A stretch of DNA of 64,000 bases from an uncultured Bacteroidales bacterium (GCA_944323245.1 CALURT010000012.1:1-64000); one strand, 5' to 3'; positions 54,083-63,600 are shown, counted from the first letter of the stretch. Notes: generated by a model from the sequence alone, not told the origin. Made by a program: numbers and translations.

Positions 54083-54658
54083 ATGGGCAAAAAGGTTCCA
54101 GAAATAAATTCGAGCTCCACGGCGGATATTGCATTCCTCTTGTTGAGCTACTTCCTGATGACGACCACTATGGACCAGGATTCCGGTCTGCAGCGCCGTC
54201 TCCCTCCTATCCCGGATGAAAATCAGCAGGTGGAGGATCAAAAAGTCAACAGGAGAAACATCATCCTCGTGAGGATCAACTCCGCAGACAGACTTTTTGC
54301 AGGAAACGAACCGATGGATGTCAGCCAACTGAAAGATAAAATCAAAGAGTTCCTTGTAAACCCGAACAATGATCCGAATCTCCCGGAAAAGTCACCGAAA
54401 GAGATAGAGGGCTATGGCACATGCATGGTATCAAGAGGTGTGATTTCACTTCAGAACGACCGTGGTACGAGCTATCAGGCCTATATCAAGGTGCAGAACG
54501 AACTTGTAAAGGCAGTGAACGAACTTCGAGACGATTTCGCCAAGGCGAACTTCGGACGTGCCTACATTTCGCTCGACGAGGAGAAACAGAGAATCGTAAG
54601 GGACGCAATTCCTCAGAATATCTCTGAGGCAGAGCCAAAGGATGTAACCAACAATTAA
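54083..54658 (+). CDS. exbD: ExbD/TolR-family protein, first copy
   Basis: A 191-aa bitopic protein. The N-terminus has the conserved helix ADIAFLLLSYFLMTTTMDQDSG preceded by INSSST. The critical Asp lies at the helix start. The periplasmic domain (QKVNRRNIILVRINSADRLFAGNEPMDVSQL) is longer than usual. It should pair with ExbB as a stator-rotor unit. It is followed 15 bases later by a second, shorter exbD. Confidence 0.9.
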   Translation: MGKKVPEINSSSTADIAFLLLSYFLMTTTMDQDSGLQRRLPPIPDENQQVEDQKVNRRNIILVRINSADRLFAGNEPMDVSQLKDKIKEFLVNPNNDPNLPEKSPKEIEGYGTCMVSRGVISLQNDRGTSYQAYIKVQNELVKAVNELRDDFAKANFGRAYISLDEEKQRIVRDAIPQNISEAEPKDVTNN

Positions 54659-54673
54659 TACAGGAGAATAGTT

Positions 54674-55141
54674 ATGGCAAAATTCGGAGGAAGCGACAAA
54701 AGATCGGTGCCGGGTATTACTACGGCATCCATGTCGGATATCGTGTTCATGCTTCTGTTCTTCTTCATGGTTACGACGAGCATGCGTGAAACGGAAAACA
54801 AGGTTATCGTAAAACTCCCTGAGGCGACTGAAATCGCCAAATTGGAGCGTAAGGACCTTACTTCCTACATCAATATCGGTACACCTATCGAAAGCCTCCA
54901 GAGCAAGTACGGTACCGATGCACGTATCCAGCTCAACGATTCATTCAAGACAGTTGACGAAATCCGTGACTTCATCGCTGCAGAGCGTGACGCAATGAGC
55001 GAAATCGACAGACAGTTCATGACAGTATCCATCAAGGCGGATGCTACAGTCAGAATGGGTATCATTACTGACGTAAAGCAGGAGCTGAGAAGGTGCTCGG
55101 CATTGAAAATCATGTACGCCGCAAGGAAACCTGCGGAATAA
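54674..55141 (+). CDS. exbD: ExbD/TolR-family protein, second copy
   Basis: A 155-aa bitopic protein with the helix MSDIVFMLLFFFMVTTSMRETENKV and a C-terminal periplasmic domain (TVSIKADATVRMGIITDVKQELRRCSALKIMYAA). Two different ExbD subunits in tandem are usual in Bacteroidota. Codon use matches the preceding highly expressed genes. The operon ends here at a strong terminator without a tonB gene. Confidence 0.9.
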   Translation: MAKFGGSDKRSVPGITTASMSDIVFMLLFFFMVTTSMRETENKVIVKLPEATEIAKLERKDLTSYINIGTPIESLQSKYGTDARIQLNDSFKTVDEIRDFIAAERDAMSEIDRQFMTVSIKADATVRMGIITDVKQELRRCSALKIMYAARKPAE

Positions 55142-55164
55142 GTCTGTAGCGACAGCATAAAAAT

Positions 55165-55195
55165 AGGGTGGCCCTCATGGACCACCCTTTATTAT
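55165..55195. terminator. Terminator between exbD and the convergent aldo/keto reductase gene
   Basis: AGGGTGG and CCACCCT make the stem, with further GG/CC pairing inside, followed by TTATTATT. AT-rich flanks on both sides allow use in both directions. Confidence 0.75.
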
Positions 55196-55212
55196 TATTG
55201 TCCCGACCGGAC

Positions 55213-56592
55213 TTATCGGCTTCGTTTCAGTTCTTCGGCAAAAGCATTGATTTTCAGCATTTCTGCCGGTATGTTTATTGACTGCGGGCACAGAGGCACG
55301 CATTCCTTGCAGGCGATGCAATGGTCAGCCTGCCTGAGCTTCGGAACACTGCGGTCATACCCTACAAGAAAGGCCCTTCTCGCCTTTCTGTAATTCATGG
55401 AAGACTCGTCCGCCACAATATTACCCTCGTTCACGCACTTGTTGTAGTGCAGAAGCACTCCCGGAATATCTATTCCGTAAGGACAAGGCATGCAGTATTT
55501 GCAGTCATTGCACGGTATCGTAGGATAATCCATCATCATATCCACGGTATCATACAGGAAAGCGAATTCCTGTTCATTCAAAGGGACCAACGGCGAATAC
55601 GAAGAAATATTGTCCTGCAGATGCTCCATGTATGTCATTCCGCTCAATACGGTAAGGACTTCGGGAAAAGTCCCGGCATAACGGAAAGCCCATGAAGCCA
55701 CGCTTCTCTGAGGTTCCCGCTGCTTCAGACGGGCCACGATATGCGACGGCATGTTCGAAAGACGCCCTCCAAGAAGAGGCTCCATAATCACGACAGGGAT
55801 ATTCCGCTTCGCCAATTCCCCGTAAAGATATTCGGCGCCGACGCTCGCTCCCTGAGCATGTTTCCAGTCCACATAATTCATCTGAATCTGAACGAAATCC
55901 CAGTCTATGCCGGATTTCTGAAGCAGATAATCGAAGACCTCGACGTCACCGTGGAAAGAGAAACCGAGATTGCGGATTCTTCCGGCCTCCCGTTCTTTCA
56001 GAAAATATTCCGCCACACCGCAATCGAAAATACGGCCGTTCAGGTCATTGAAATTGGAACCGAGGGAATGGAAAAGATAATAATCTAAATAATCCGTTCT
56101 GAACAGCTTCATGGACTCGTGATACATCCCCACGGATGCATCCAAAAGCTCCTTTCCGCGCAAGCCGGCCCGGTAAAATGTCTGGTTTGAAAGCTTCGTC
56201 GCTATATAATGCTCCCCTCGCGGATGCCGGCTCAATGCCTTTCCTGTGGATTCTTCGCAATACCCCTGACAATAAACCGGGGCCGCATCGAAATAATTGA
56301 CACCGTGTTCGATGGCGTAATCCACCAAACGTTCCACCGTCTGCTGGTCCACCACATCCCCGTTCCCGTCAGGTCCCGGCTTCATGGGCCAACGCATACA
56401 ACCGTATCCGAGAAGGGATACCTTGTCGCCGGTCTTATGATTGGTCCTGTACGTCATCTCCCCCGCTCCGCCGACAGACGCAGGAGACTCGGAACCGCCC
56501 GCACATCCACTCAGTCCGACAGCAGCGGCAGCCGCACCGGCAGTTTTCAGAAAATCACGTCTCGATATGTTTCTATATTCCTTGTTTTCCAT
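55213..56592 (-). CDS. Aldo/keto reductase with C-terminal ferredoxin-type domain
   Basis: A 459-aa protein with a Tat-like signal (SRRDFLKTAGAAAAAVGLSGCAGG, with a possible lipidated Cys). The aldo/keto reductase barrel has YGCMRWP, VNYFDAAPVYCQGYCEE, IATKLS and LGFSFHGDVE. Two Cys clusters follow at the C-terminus (CNDCKYCMPCPYG; CIACKECVPLCPQ) that should hold 4Fe-4S centres. It is probably an exported redox enzyme of unknown substrate. It lies 11 bases downstream of the polyferredoxin gene, which may feed it electrons. Confidence 0.88.
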   Translation of the reverse strand: MENKEYRNISRRDFLKTAGAAAAAVGLSGCAGGSESPASVGGAGEMTYRTNHKTGDKVSLLGYGCMRWPMKPGPDGNGDVVDQQTVERLVDYAIEHGVNYFDAAPVYCQGYCEESTGKALSRHPRGEHYIATKLSNQTFYRAGLRGKELLDASVGMYHESMKLFRTDYLDYYLFHSLGSNFNDLNGRIFDCGVAEYFLKEREAGRIRNLGFSFHGDVEVFDYLLQKSGIDWDFVQIQMNYVDWKHAQGASVGAEYLYGELAKRNIPVVIMEPLLGGRLSNMPSHIVARLKQREPQRSVASWAFRYAGTFPEVLTVLSGMTYMEHLQDNISSYSPLVPLNEQEFAFLYDTVDMMMDYPTIPCNDCKYCMPCPYGIDIPGVLLHYNKCVNEGNIVADESSMNYRKARRAFLVGYDRSVPKLRQADHCIACKECVPLCPQSINIPAEMLKINAFAEELKRSR

Positions 56593-56603
56593 GACAATAA
56601 AGA

Positions 56604-58109
56604 TTAAATCGTCCTGTGGACTTCATGACCTTCGACATATATTGCACTCAGCGGCCTTGCAGGGCACAGATATTCGCATGCGCCGCAGCCGATACATTTT
56701 TCGGTATTGATTACAGGTATTCTCAGCGAATTGTCATTGCCTACTACCGATGACACCATCATGATCGCCCCTGACGGACAATGTCTTGCGCAGTTTCCGC
56801 ATTCCGCTTCTCCTCTGTATGGAAGACAGTTGTCGGCAAGCCATACGGCGTGGCCGATCTGCTTCGAACTCTTTTCCTCGACAGTTATCGGAGCTATCGC
56901 CCCCGCAGGGCACACTTCCCCGCATTTCGTGCATTCCGGACGGCAGTATCCCCGTTCGAACGACATTTCAGGCATCATCAGCCTCGACAGGTCGGACGAC
57001 GGACGCAGCACCTGATTTTCACACACCGACACGCAGAGCTGACAAGCAACGCAATGGTCCGTAAAATGGGAAATCCCGACAGAGCCGGCAGGGACAAGAG
57101 GAGTGAAACGTTTCGGGACCTTCTTGTCTTCGATCACCGCAAGCCCACCGTCACCCCTGCGTTCCTGAGCCGACAGCACTGTACCGCCGACAACGAGGGC
57201 CGCAGTCGAAAGGAAAGCCCTCCTTGAACCGTCTGCCGGAGCCGTATTCTCCTCATCCCGCCGGGAATTGCCTTGCCTGAGCGGCAACACGGGAGAAAAT
57301 GAAATCGCCCCGCTTGAACAATTTCCGATACAGTCGAAACAATCCACACATTTCGAATAGTCGACCGAATGCTTTTCGAAATCTATGCACGAAGCCTTGC
57401 AACCCCTTGCGCACAGGCTGCATCCGGTACATTTGCCCTCATCTATCCTTATGCGGAACAGCGAGAATTTCGACAGGAATCCGAGGACCGCACCCACGGG
57501 ACATACTGAATTGCAATAGGTCCGCCCTCCTTTCCATGCAAGGAAGACTATGACGGCGAACGTAAGGACAGCCACGACGAAGGTGGCAATGCTGCCAATC
57601 CATACGTCCGTGCCGTAGAATGCGTAACTGTCCAACCGTCCGGCAATATATGCGAACAGGTTGTTTCCCCACTTGTACAGAGGAGCGAAAAGATTGAACG
57701 CAATCCTGCCGTATGCGCCGTAAGGAGCCAATATATTGGCAATTGCACCCGTCCCGGCCAGCATCGATACGATGAAAATTGCAAGTACGCCGTATCGCAG
57801 AATGTTATTGGACGGTTTGTATGAAAACCTCATCCTGTCCTTTTTCTTCAACTTTCCCCGAAACCAGGAAATGATATCCTGAAAAACTCCGAGAGGGCAG
57901 ATTACCGAGCAGTAAATCCTGCCGAAAAGCAGGGTCTGCAGGACAAGGGCCGCCACTACCGCAAAATTCAACGCCAATATTGCCGGCAGGAACTGGATTT
58001 TCGCCATCCATCCGAACCACGCATGAAGAGTCCCCGTAAAGTCAAGGAAAAGCAAGGTGATGAGGATGAAAAACACTGCGGCGAAAATCAATCTGATTTT
58101 TTTCAGCAT
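56604..58109 (-). CDS. NapH-like membrane polyferredoxin
   Basis: A 501-aa protein with about five membrane helices in the N-terminal half, CxxxCP motifs on the cytoplasmic edges (YCSVICPLGVFQD; YCNSVCPVGAVLG) and an array of 4Fe-4S clusters (CTGCSLCARGC, CVDCFDCIGNC, CVACQLCVSVC, CTKCGEVCP, CGNCARHCP, CIGCGACEYLC). A twin-Arg-like segment (SRRAFLSTAALVVGG) in the middle may be a second membrane or Tat element. It resembles NapH-type quinol-linked electron carriers joined to a multi-cluster module. It probably delivers electrons across the membrane to the adjacent reductase. Confidence 0.87.
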   Translation of the reverse strand: MLKKIRLIFAAVFFILITLLFLDFTGTLHAWFGWMAKIQFLPAILALNFAVVAALVLQTLLFGRIYCSVICPLGVFQDIISWFRGKLKKKDRMRFSYKPSNNILRYGVLAIFIVSMLAGTGAIANILAPYGAYGRIAFNLFAPLYKWGNNLFAYIAGRLDSYAFYGTDVWIGSIATFVVAVLTFAVIVFLAWKGGRTYCNSVCPVGAVLGFLSKFSLFRIRIDEGKCTGCSLCARGCKASCIDFEKHSVDYSKCVDCFDCIGNCSSGAISFSPVLPLRQGNSRRDEENTAPADGSRRAFLSTAALVVGGTVLSAQERRGDGGLAVIEDKKVPKRFTPLVPAGSVGISHFTDHCVACQLCVSVCENQVLRPSSDLSRLMMPEMSFERGYCRPECTKCGEVCPAGAIAPITVEEKSSKQIGHAVWLADNCLPYRGEAECGNCARHCPSGAIMMVSSVVGNDNSLRIPVINTEKCIGCGACEYLCPARPLSAIYVEGHEVHRTI

Positions 58110-58160
58110 AAATGTCGGATTATTCGTTTCGTTCGATGCGCAAAGTTATTGATTTATTTT

Positions 58161-58168
58161 TATCTTTG
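58161..58168 (+). promoter_or_regulatory. -7 box of asnS
   Basis: TATCTTTG, 24 bases before the asnS start codon. Divergent from the polyferredoxin gene. No TTG at -33. Confidence 0.6.
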
Positions 58169-58192
58169 CATGATTTTACAGTTATTTTGGAA

Positions 58193-59587
58193 ATGGAAAA
58201 GATAATCAGAACCAAAGTCAAGGAGTTGCTTAAAAGCGAGCCCGGACACGAAGTAATGGCCAAAGGATGGGTCAGGACGAAAAGAGGGAACAAAAACATC
58301 GCATTCATCGCATTGAACGACGGTTCCACCATCAACAACATACAGATTGTAGTCAATACCGCCGATTTCGAGGAGGATTTGCTGAAACGCATCACCACGG
58401 GGGCGTGCATCTGCGCCGTCGGAGAGCTTGTGGCATCAGTCGGAAGCGGACAGGCCGTCGAGATTCAGGCAAAATCTCTTGAAATCTACGGAGAAGCCGA
58501 CCCGAACACCTATCCTTTGCAGAAAAAGGGTCACTCGATGGAATTCCTGAGGTCGATTGCACATCTCAGACCGAGGACAAACACGTTCGGAGCCGTCCTG
58601 AGAATACGCCACGCCATGGCGTTTGCCATTCACAAATACTTCAACGACAAAGGTTTCGTTTATCTTCATACGCCTATTATCACCGCATCCGACTGTGAAG
58701 GTGCAGGAGAAATGTTCCAGGTAACAACATTGGATCTGAACAATATCCCGAAAACCGAAAACGGTCAGGTGGACTTCTCGCAGGATTTCTTCGGGAAACA
58801 GACAAGCCTCACGGTCAGCGGCCAGCTCGAAGGGGAACTCGGGGCAATGGCTCTCGGCGAAATCTACACTTTCGGGCCGACCTTCAGGGCAGAGAACTCG
58901 AACACTCCGAGACATCTTGCCGAATTCTGGATGATAGAGCCGGAAATGGCATTCTACGAGATAGAGGACAACATGGACCTTGCCGAAGATTTCATCAAGT
59001 CCCTTGTAAAATACGCATTGGACAACTGCATGGATGACATCAGATTCCTGAACGACATGTTCGACAAGGAGCTTATTTCAAGGCTTGAAAGCGTTGTCAA
59101 GACTGATTTTGTAAGACTCACCTACACGGAGGGTATCAAAATCCTCGAAGCCTCGGGAGAGAAATTCGAATTCCCGGTAAGCTGGGGAGTAGACCTGCAG
59201 AGCGAACACGAAAGATACCTTGTTGAGAAGCATTTCGGCCGTCCTGTGATAATGACGGATTATCCGAAAGACATCAAGGCCTTCTACATGAAACAGAACG
59301 ATGACGGCAAGACCGTCAGGGGAATGGATGTCCTCTTCCCGAAAATCGGGGAGATCATCGGAGGTTCAGAAAGGGAATCATCCCTTGAAAAACTCGAAGC
59401 CCGCATCAGCGAACTCGGCATGGGACGTGAATCCCTTGAGTGGTATCTTGATACGAGGAGATTCGGTTCGGCCCCGCACAGTGGATTCGGGCTCGGCTTT
59501 GAAAGACTCCTTCTGTTCGTGACGGGAATGTCGAACATCAGGGATGTGATACCGTTCCCGAGGACTCCTAAAAACGCTGAATATTGA
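58193..59587 (+). CDS. asnS: Asparaginyl-tRNA synthetase
   Basis: A 464-aa class IIb synthetase. It has an N-terminal OB-fold ([21 protein letters not shown]) and motif 2 [25 protein letters not shown]. Motif 3 is [10 protein letters not shown]. The length and 'EFWMIEPE' are of the AsnRS type. The frame continues upstream, but the promoter at 58161 makes MEKIIRTK the start. One base separates it from udk. Confidence 0.96.
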   Translation: MEKIIRTKVKELLKSEPGHEVMAKGWVRTKRGNKNIAFIALNDGSTINNIQIVVNTADFEEDLLKRITTGACICAVGELVASVGSGQAVEIQAKSLEIYGEADPNTYPLQKKGHSMEFLRSIAHLRPRTNTFGAVLRIRHAMAFAIHKYFNDKGFVYLHTPIITASDCEGAGEMFQVTTLDLNNIPKTENGQVDFSQDFFGKQTSLTVSGQLEGELGAMALGEIYTFGPTFRAENSNTPRHLAEFWMIEPEMAFYEIEDNMDLAEDFIKSLVKYALDNCMDDIRFLNDMFDKELISRLESVVKTDFVRLTYTEGIKILEASGEKFEFPVSWGVDLQSEHERYLVEKHFGRPVIMTDYPKDIKAFYMKQNDDGKTVRGMDVLFPKIGEIIGGSERESSLEKLEARISELGMGRESLEWYLDTRRFGSAPHSGFGLGFERLLLFVTGMSNIRDVIPFPRTPKNAEY

Positions 59588-59588
59588 T

Positions 59589-60200
59589 ATGTTGATAATA
59601 GGAATAGCCGGCGGTTCCGGTTCAGGCAAGACCACGGTAGTCAATGCCCTCACAAAGCAATTGATGGAAAAGGTGGTGGTGATTCCCCAGGATTCCTACT
59701 ACAAGGATTCAAGCCATCTTCCCATGGAAGAAAGGCAGCAGGTGAATTTCGACCATCCCGACTCGATCGACTTCGATCTGCTGTATTCGCATCTGAATAT
59801 GCTTAAAGAGGGCAAGACCATAGAGCAACCGGTATATTCCTACCTTACCTGTTCCCGGTCCAAGACAGAGACCATCACAGTGGCCCCTGCGGAGGTAATC
59901 ATAATAGAAGGTATTCTCATATTCACCTGCAAGAAACTGCGGGACTGCATGGACATAAAGATTTTCGTGGATGCGGACGATGACGACAGGCTGATGAGGG
60001 TGATGGCACGCGATATTCTCGAAAGGGGCAAGACCGTGGAAACCGTCATAGAAAGGTACACCAAGACCGTCAAGCCGATGTATCTCCAGTTCATCGAACC
60101 GAGTAAAAGATATGCCGACATCATAATCCCGCAGGGAGGGCACAACAAGGTAGCGATAGACGTAATCTCCGCCACAATTGAAAGATATATTAAAAAATAA
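59589..60200 (+). CDS. udk: Uridine kinase
   Basis: A 203-aa P-loop kinase phosphorylating uridine and cytidine for pyrimidine salvage. The P-loop is GIAGGSGSGKTT. IPQDSYYKD, NFDHPDSIDFDLL, ILIFTCKKLRDCMDIKIFVDADDDDRLMRV and YADIIIPQGGHN are typical. It follows asnS immediately, so the two are co-transcribed. Confidence 0.95.
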   Translation: MLIIGIAGGSGSGKTTVVNALTKQLMEKVVVIPQDSYYKDSSHLPMEERQQVNFDHPDSIDFDLLYSHLNMLKEGKTIEQPVYSYLTCSRSKTETITVAPAEVIIIEGILIFTCKKLRDCMDIKIFVDADDDDRLMRVMARDILERGKTVETVIERYTKTVKPMYLQFIEPSKRYADIIIPQGGHNKVAIDVISATIERYIKK

Positions 60201-60930
60201 ATTTCTTTCGAAACTGCATACGGAAGACAAGGCAGGCCTTTACATTACCGTTACAGTGCATGTAATGGCACTTATTGTCCTGCTTGCGTCCCAGATAAGT
60301 TCTGCCGTAAAAACGGATTCATCCTATCTTTTCGATTTTTCGCACATTGAAGAGGCCGAGCGGCAGGAAGAGGAAGCGCGGTTCAGGGAAACTATCGACA
60401 GAAGGTTAGACGAACTTATCGCCGCAACTCCCGTGGCTTCGTCCGAAATCCGCAACATTGCCGTGGATGCGTCAAATCTCAGCGATGACAGGAATACGGA
60501 TGTCGAAGCCCTGTACCGGGATGCAGAACGGCTCGCTGCGGAACTGAAAAGCAAACAGACCCTTCCTGAAAACGACATGTCTGAAGAATTCGTGGACATG
60601 GATGACAGTCCGGCAAAGGAAACTGACAAGGATAAGGACAGGGAATATACCGGTCCGTCAGTGGTTTCATATTCCTTGGACGGGAGGAAAGCGTATGATC
60701 TGAGCATTCCGGCATACAGATGCCTCGGAGGAGGCGATGTCGTAGTGACCGTGAAAGTAAACCGGAGCGGCCGGGTCGTGCAGGCCAAGGTGTCAGAAGA
60801 TTTTTCTTCGCAGGACCAGTGTCTCAGGAATTACGCGGTAAGGGCCGCCCGGCTGTCCTTGTTTTCAGCATCCGAGTCGGCCCCTGATCCTCAAATCGGA
60901 GAAATCGTCTACCGTTTCATTGCCCAGTAG
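60178..60930 (+). CDS. TonB-like single-helix protein with C-terminal TonB-fold region
   Basis: A 250-aa protein with one N-terminal helix (LYITVTVHVMALIVLLASQI), an acidic coiled-coil stretch (HIEEAERQEEEARFRETIDRRLDELI), a charged linker and a C-terminal region resembling the TonB fold (VVVTVKVNRSGRVVQAKVSEDFSSQDQCLRNYAVRAARLSLF). Classic TonB proline repeats are missing. It could couple ExbB-ExbD energy to an outer-membrane partner, or act in envelope integrity like TolA. It overlaps the end of udk by 23 bases. Confidence 0.72.
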   Translation: MKDILKNKFLSKLHTEDKAGLYITVTVHVMALIVLLASQISSAVKTDSSYLFDFSHIEEAERQEEEARFRETIDRRLDELIAATPVASSEIRNIAVDASNLSDDRNTDVEALYRDAERLAAELKSKQTLPENDMSEEFVDMDDSPAKETDKDKDREYTGPSVVSYSLDGRKAYDLSIPAYRCLGGGDVVVTVKVNRSGRVVQAKVSEDFSSQDQCLRNYAVRAARLSLFSASESAPDPQIGEIVYRFIAQ

Positions 60931-60942
60931 GACAACGCCCCT

Positions 60943-62286
60943 CTACTTTTTAAGTCTTTTTTTCAGTTCTTCGGCTTGGGCCTCGTAACCCGGCTTGCCG
61001 AGAAGAGCGAACATGTTCTTCTTGTAGGCCTCCACGCCCGGCTGGTTGAACGGATTGACTCCGAGAATATAGGCACTGATACCGCAGGACTTCTCGAAGA
61101 AATAGAACAAAGCCCCGAGATTGTACTCGTTTATCCTCTCTATAGTAACCGAAAGCTGAGGCACTCCCCCGTCGATATGGGCAAGTTTCGTCCCGAGTTC
61201 CGCCATCGCATTGCAATGCTCCACAGGCTTTCCGGAAAGGAAGTTCAGCCCGTCAAGATTCTGCGGGTCGTTTACGATAGTCATGGAACGGTTGCTGTCA
61301 TTCACGGTCACGACAGTTTCCATAAGGATTCTCTCCCCGTCCTGAATATACTGGCCCATTGAATGCAGGTCAGTGGTAAAATTGACCGAAGCAGGGAAAA
61401 TGCCCTTTCCGTCCTTGCCTTCCGACTCGCCGTACAGCTGTTTCCACCATTCGCCGAGATACTGGAGCTTAGGATTGTATGATACGAGAATCTCTATTTT
61501 CTTTCCCGAATCGTACAGAAGATTCCTCATTGCCGCATATTCGACAGCAGGATTCGTCTCGGACCTCTTTGCGCATTCCTCCTCCATCTCCGCTGCGCCT
61601 TTCAGCAACGAGCGCACATCGAAACCGGCAAGGGCTATAGGCAACAGGCCCACAGGGGTAAGTACCGAAAAACGTCCGCCGACATTGTCCTCTATGACGA
61701 ATGTCTTGTAACCTTCCTGAGTGGCAAGGGATTTCAACGCTCCCCTCTTGGCATCCGTCACGGCCACTATGCGCGATGCGGACTCGCCTTTCCCGTATTT
61801 GTTTTCAAGATAATTCTTTACGATGCGGAATGCCACGGCCGGCTCCGTCGTGGTACCTGACTTGGAAATGACCACTGCAGCGGTATTCCTTTCCTTCATG
61901 AGATCCATCAGCTCGCTCATGTATTCTTCGGAAAGATTGTGCCCGGCGAAAACTATCTCCATAGCCCCTTTGGCCGAAGCAAGCTGCTTTGCGAAAGAAT
62001 GCGACAAAGCCTCGATGGCGCATTTGGCACCGAGATAGGAGCCTCCGATACCGATGACGACCACTAAATTCACGCCCTTTGCCCTCCAGCTGTCACGGAT
62101 TGCCTCGCAATCAGCCACGAGAGACTCAGGAGTAGCCGTCGGAAGATGCTTCCAGCCTAAGAAATCATTACCCGCACCGGTCTCGCTTTCAAGAACATCA
62201 AACGCATCAAGAGCCTTGGAAAGATATTTTTTATAATCTGCATCTTTAACGAAGGAGCTGCAGCCTCCCACATTCACTTTAACCAT
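60943..62286 (-). CDS. pgi: Glucose-6-phosphate isomerase
   Basis: A 447-aa enzyme interconverting glucose-6-phosphate and fructose-6-phosphate. The short bacterial type is indicated by VVIGIGGSYLGAKCAIEAL, VISKSGTTTEPAVAFRI, VGGRFSVLTPVGLLPIALAG and FFEKSCGISAYILGVNPFNQPGVEAYK. The start MVKVNVGG is chosen from family length. An ATG 12 codons earlier lies between promoter and gene. It is convergent with the TonB-like gene (12 bases apart). Confidence 0.96.
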   Translation of the reverse strand: MVKVNVGGCSSFVKDADYKKYLSKALDAFDVLESETGAGNDFLGWKHLPTATPESLVADCEAIRDSWRAKGVNLVVVIGIGGSYLGAKCAIEALSHSFAKQLASAKGAMEIVFAGHNLSEEYMSELMDLMKERNTAAVVISKSGTTTEPAVAFRIVKNYLENKYGKGESASRIVAVTDAKRGALKSLATQEGYKTFVIEDNVGGRFSVLTPVGLLPIALAGFDVRSLLKGAAEMEEECAKRSETNPAVEYAAMRNLLYDSGKKIEILVSYNPKLQYLGEWWKQLYGESEGKDGKGIFPASVNFTTDLHSMGQYIQDGERILMETVVTVNDSNRSMTIVNDPQNLDGLNFLSGKPVEHCNAMAELGTKLAHIDGGVPQLSVTIERINEYNLGALFYFFEKSCGISAYILGVNPFNQPGVEAYKKNMFALLGKPGYEAQAEELKKRLKK

Positions 62287-62328
62287 GGTATTTGATTTTA
62301 GGGTTACACATTTTGTAATCACATTTTA

Positions 62329-62359
62329 CAAATGTATGATTTTTTCTTAAAACCATCAA
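62329..62359 (-). promoter_or_regulatory. pgi promoter (TTG-20-TACATTTG)
   Basis: On the minus strand TTG (62357-62359), a 20-base spacer and TACATTTG (62329-62336) lie 42 bases upstream of the pgi start. It sits within the leader of the divergent recombinase gene. Confidence 0.75.
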
Positions 62360-62391
62360 TAAATCAAACCTTAATTTTAATGATTCGGAAC

Positions 62392-63600
62392 ATGAAAACG
62401 ATTAAAGTCAAATTCAGGAATTCTTCCGTCCCGGGCAGGAAAGGCTCGGTGTACTATCAGATCTGCATCGACCGCCAGGTCATACACATCACCACAGGTT
62501 ACCGGCTGCTGCCCGAAGAATGGGACTCCGACAACCGCACCGTCCGTATTCCGCCGTACACCGAAAAGGCCCGCATGATATTTTTGGAATCGGTATCAAG
62601 GCAGATCAGCCTTGACATAAGACAGTTCCATTCGATAGCGGCCCGATTCGAAGCCAACCTTACGGACTACACTTCGGAAGACATCATCACTGCTTTCAAA
62701 AGCAGGCCTGCAAGCCCGTCGCTGAGACTTTTCATGCAGGAAATCATCGCCGAAAAGCTCGCCTCCGGAAAATTCCGCACTGCCGAGACCTATACCGCAG
62801 CCCTCAACAGTTTCATGGACTACACCGACGGCATGGATGTATTCATGGCCGACTTAAGTTCCGAACTGATAATGAAATACGAATGGTTTCTGAAAAACAA
62901 GGGCCTCACCCGCAACACAAGCTCCTTTTACATGCGGATTCTCAGAGCTGCATACAACAGGGCGGACGAACTGTCCATTGTCCCTCAGAAAAATCCTTTC
63001 AGGGAAGTGTACACCGGTGTGGACAAGACTGTCAAACGGGCCGTCGGCCTGAATGAAATCAAAAAGATAAAGAGACTCGACCTCGGAGGCAGGGAAAAAT
63101 TGGAATTTGCAAGGGACATCTTCCTGTTCAGTTTCTACACCCGCGGCATGTCGTTCATAGACATCTGTTTTCTGAAAAAGAAAAACCTCAGCCACGGTAT
63201 CCTTTCATACATAAGGAAAAAGACAGGCAAACTCATCACCATCAGATGGGAGGACTGCATGCAGAAAATAGCCGACAGGCATTCCGACCCGGACTCACCC
63301 TACCTGATCGGCATCATAAGAAAGCCTCATTTCCGGGAAAGGGAACAATACAAATACGCTTCGCTTGAGACCAACAAATATCTGAAGGAAATCGGAGCAA
63401 TGGCACGGCTGGACATTCCCCTGACAATGTATGTCGCACGGCATTCATGGGCAAGCATTGCGAGGAGCAAGAATATCCCACTTCCGATTATCAGCGAATG
63501 CATGGGCCATGACAATGAACTCACGACCCGGATTTATCTGGCATCGCTCGACTCCACCATGGTCGACAGGGCGAACAGCCTCATACTGAAATCCCTGTAA
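62392..63600 (+). CDS. Tyrosine recombinase of the Bacteroidales DNA-invertase (Tsr-like) type
   Basis: A 402-aa site-specific recombinase. An arm-binding-like N-terminal domain (KTIKVKFRNSSVPGRKGSVYYQI) is followed by a SAM-like core-binding domain (about 105-205) and the catalytic domain. Arg251 is in FYTRGMSF, a Lys cluster near 276-280 is in RKKTGKL, Arg350 in YVARHSWAS, His373 in MGHDNE and the nucleophile Tyr382 in TRIYLASL. The box II His is replaced by Tyr347. Single genes of this type beside invertible promoters control surface-layer phase variation in Bacteroides. The palindromic inverted repeats right after its stop codon are its likely targets. ATGs 4 and 20 codons earlier are alternative starts. 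Confidence 0.92.
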   Translation: MKTIKVKFRNSSVPGRKGSVYYQICIDRQVIHITTGYRLLPEEWDSDNRTVRIPPYTEKARMIFLESVSRQISLDIRQFHSIAARFEANLTDYTSEDIITAFKSRPASPSLRLFMQEIIAEKLASGKFRTAETYTAALNSFMDYTDGMDVFMADLSSELIMKYEWFLKNKGLTRNTSSFYMRILRAAYNRADELSIVPQKNPFREVYTGVDKTVKRAVGLNEIKKIKRLDLGGREKLEFARDIFLFSFYTRGMSFIDICFLKKKNLSHGILSYIRKKTGKLITIRWEDCMQKIADRHSDPDSPYLIGIIRKPHFREREQYKYASLETNKYLKEIGAMARLDIPLTMYVARHSWASIARSKNIPLPIISECMGHDNELTTRIYLASLDSTMVDRANSLILKSL

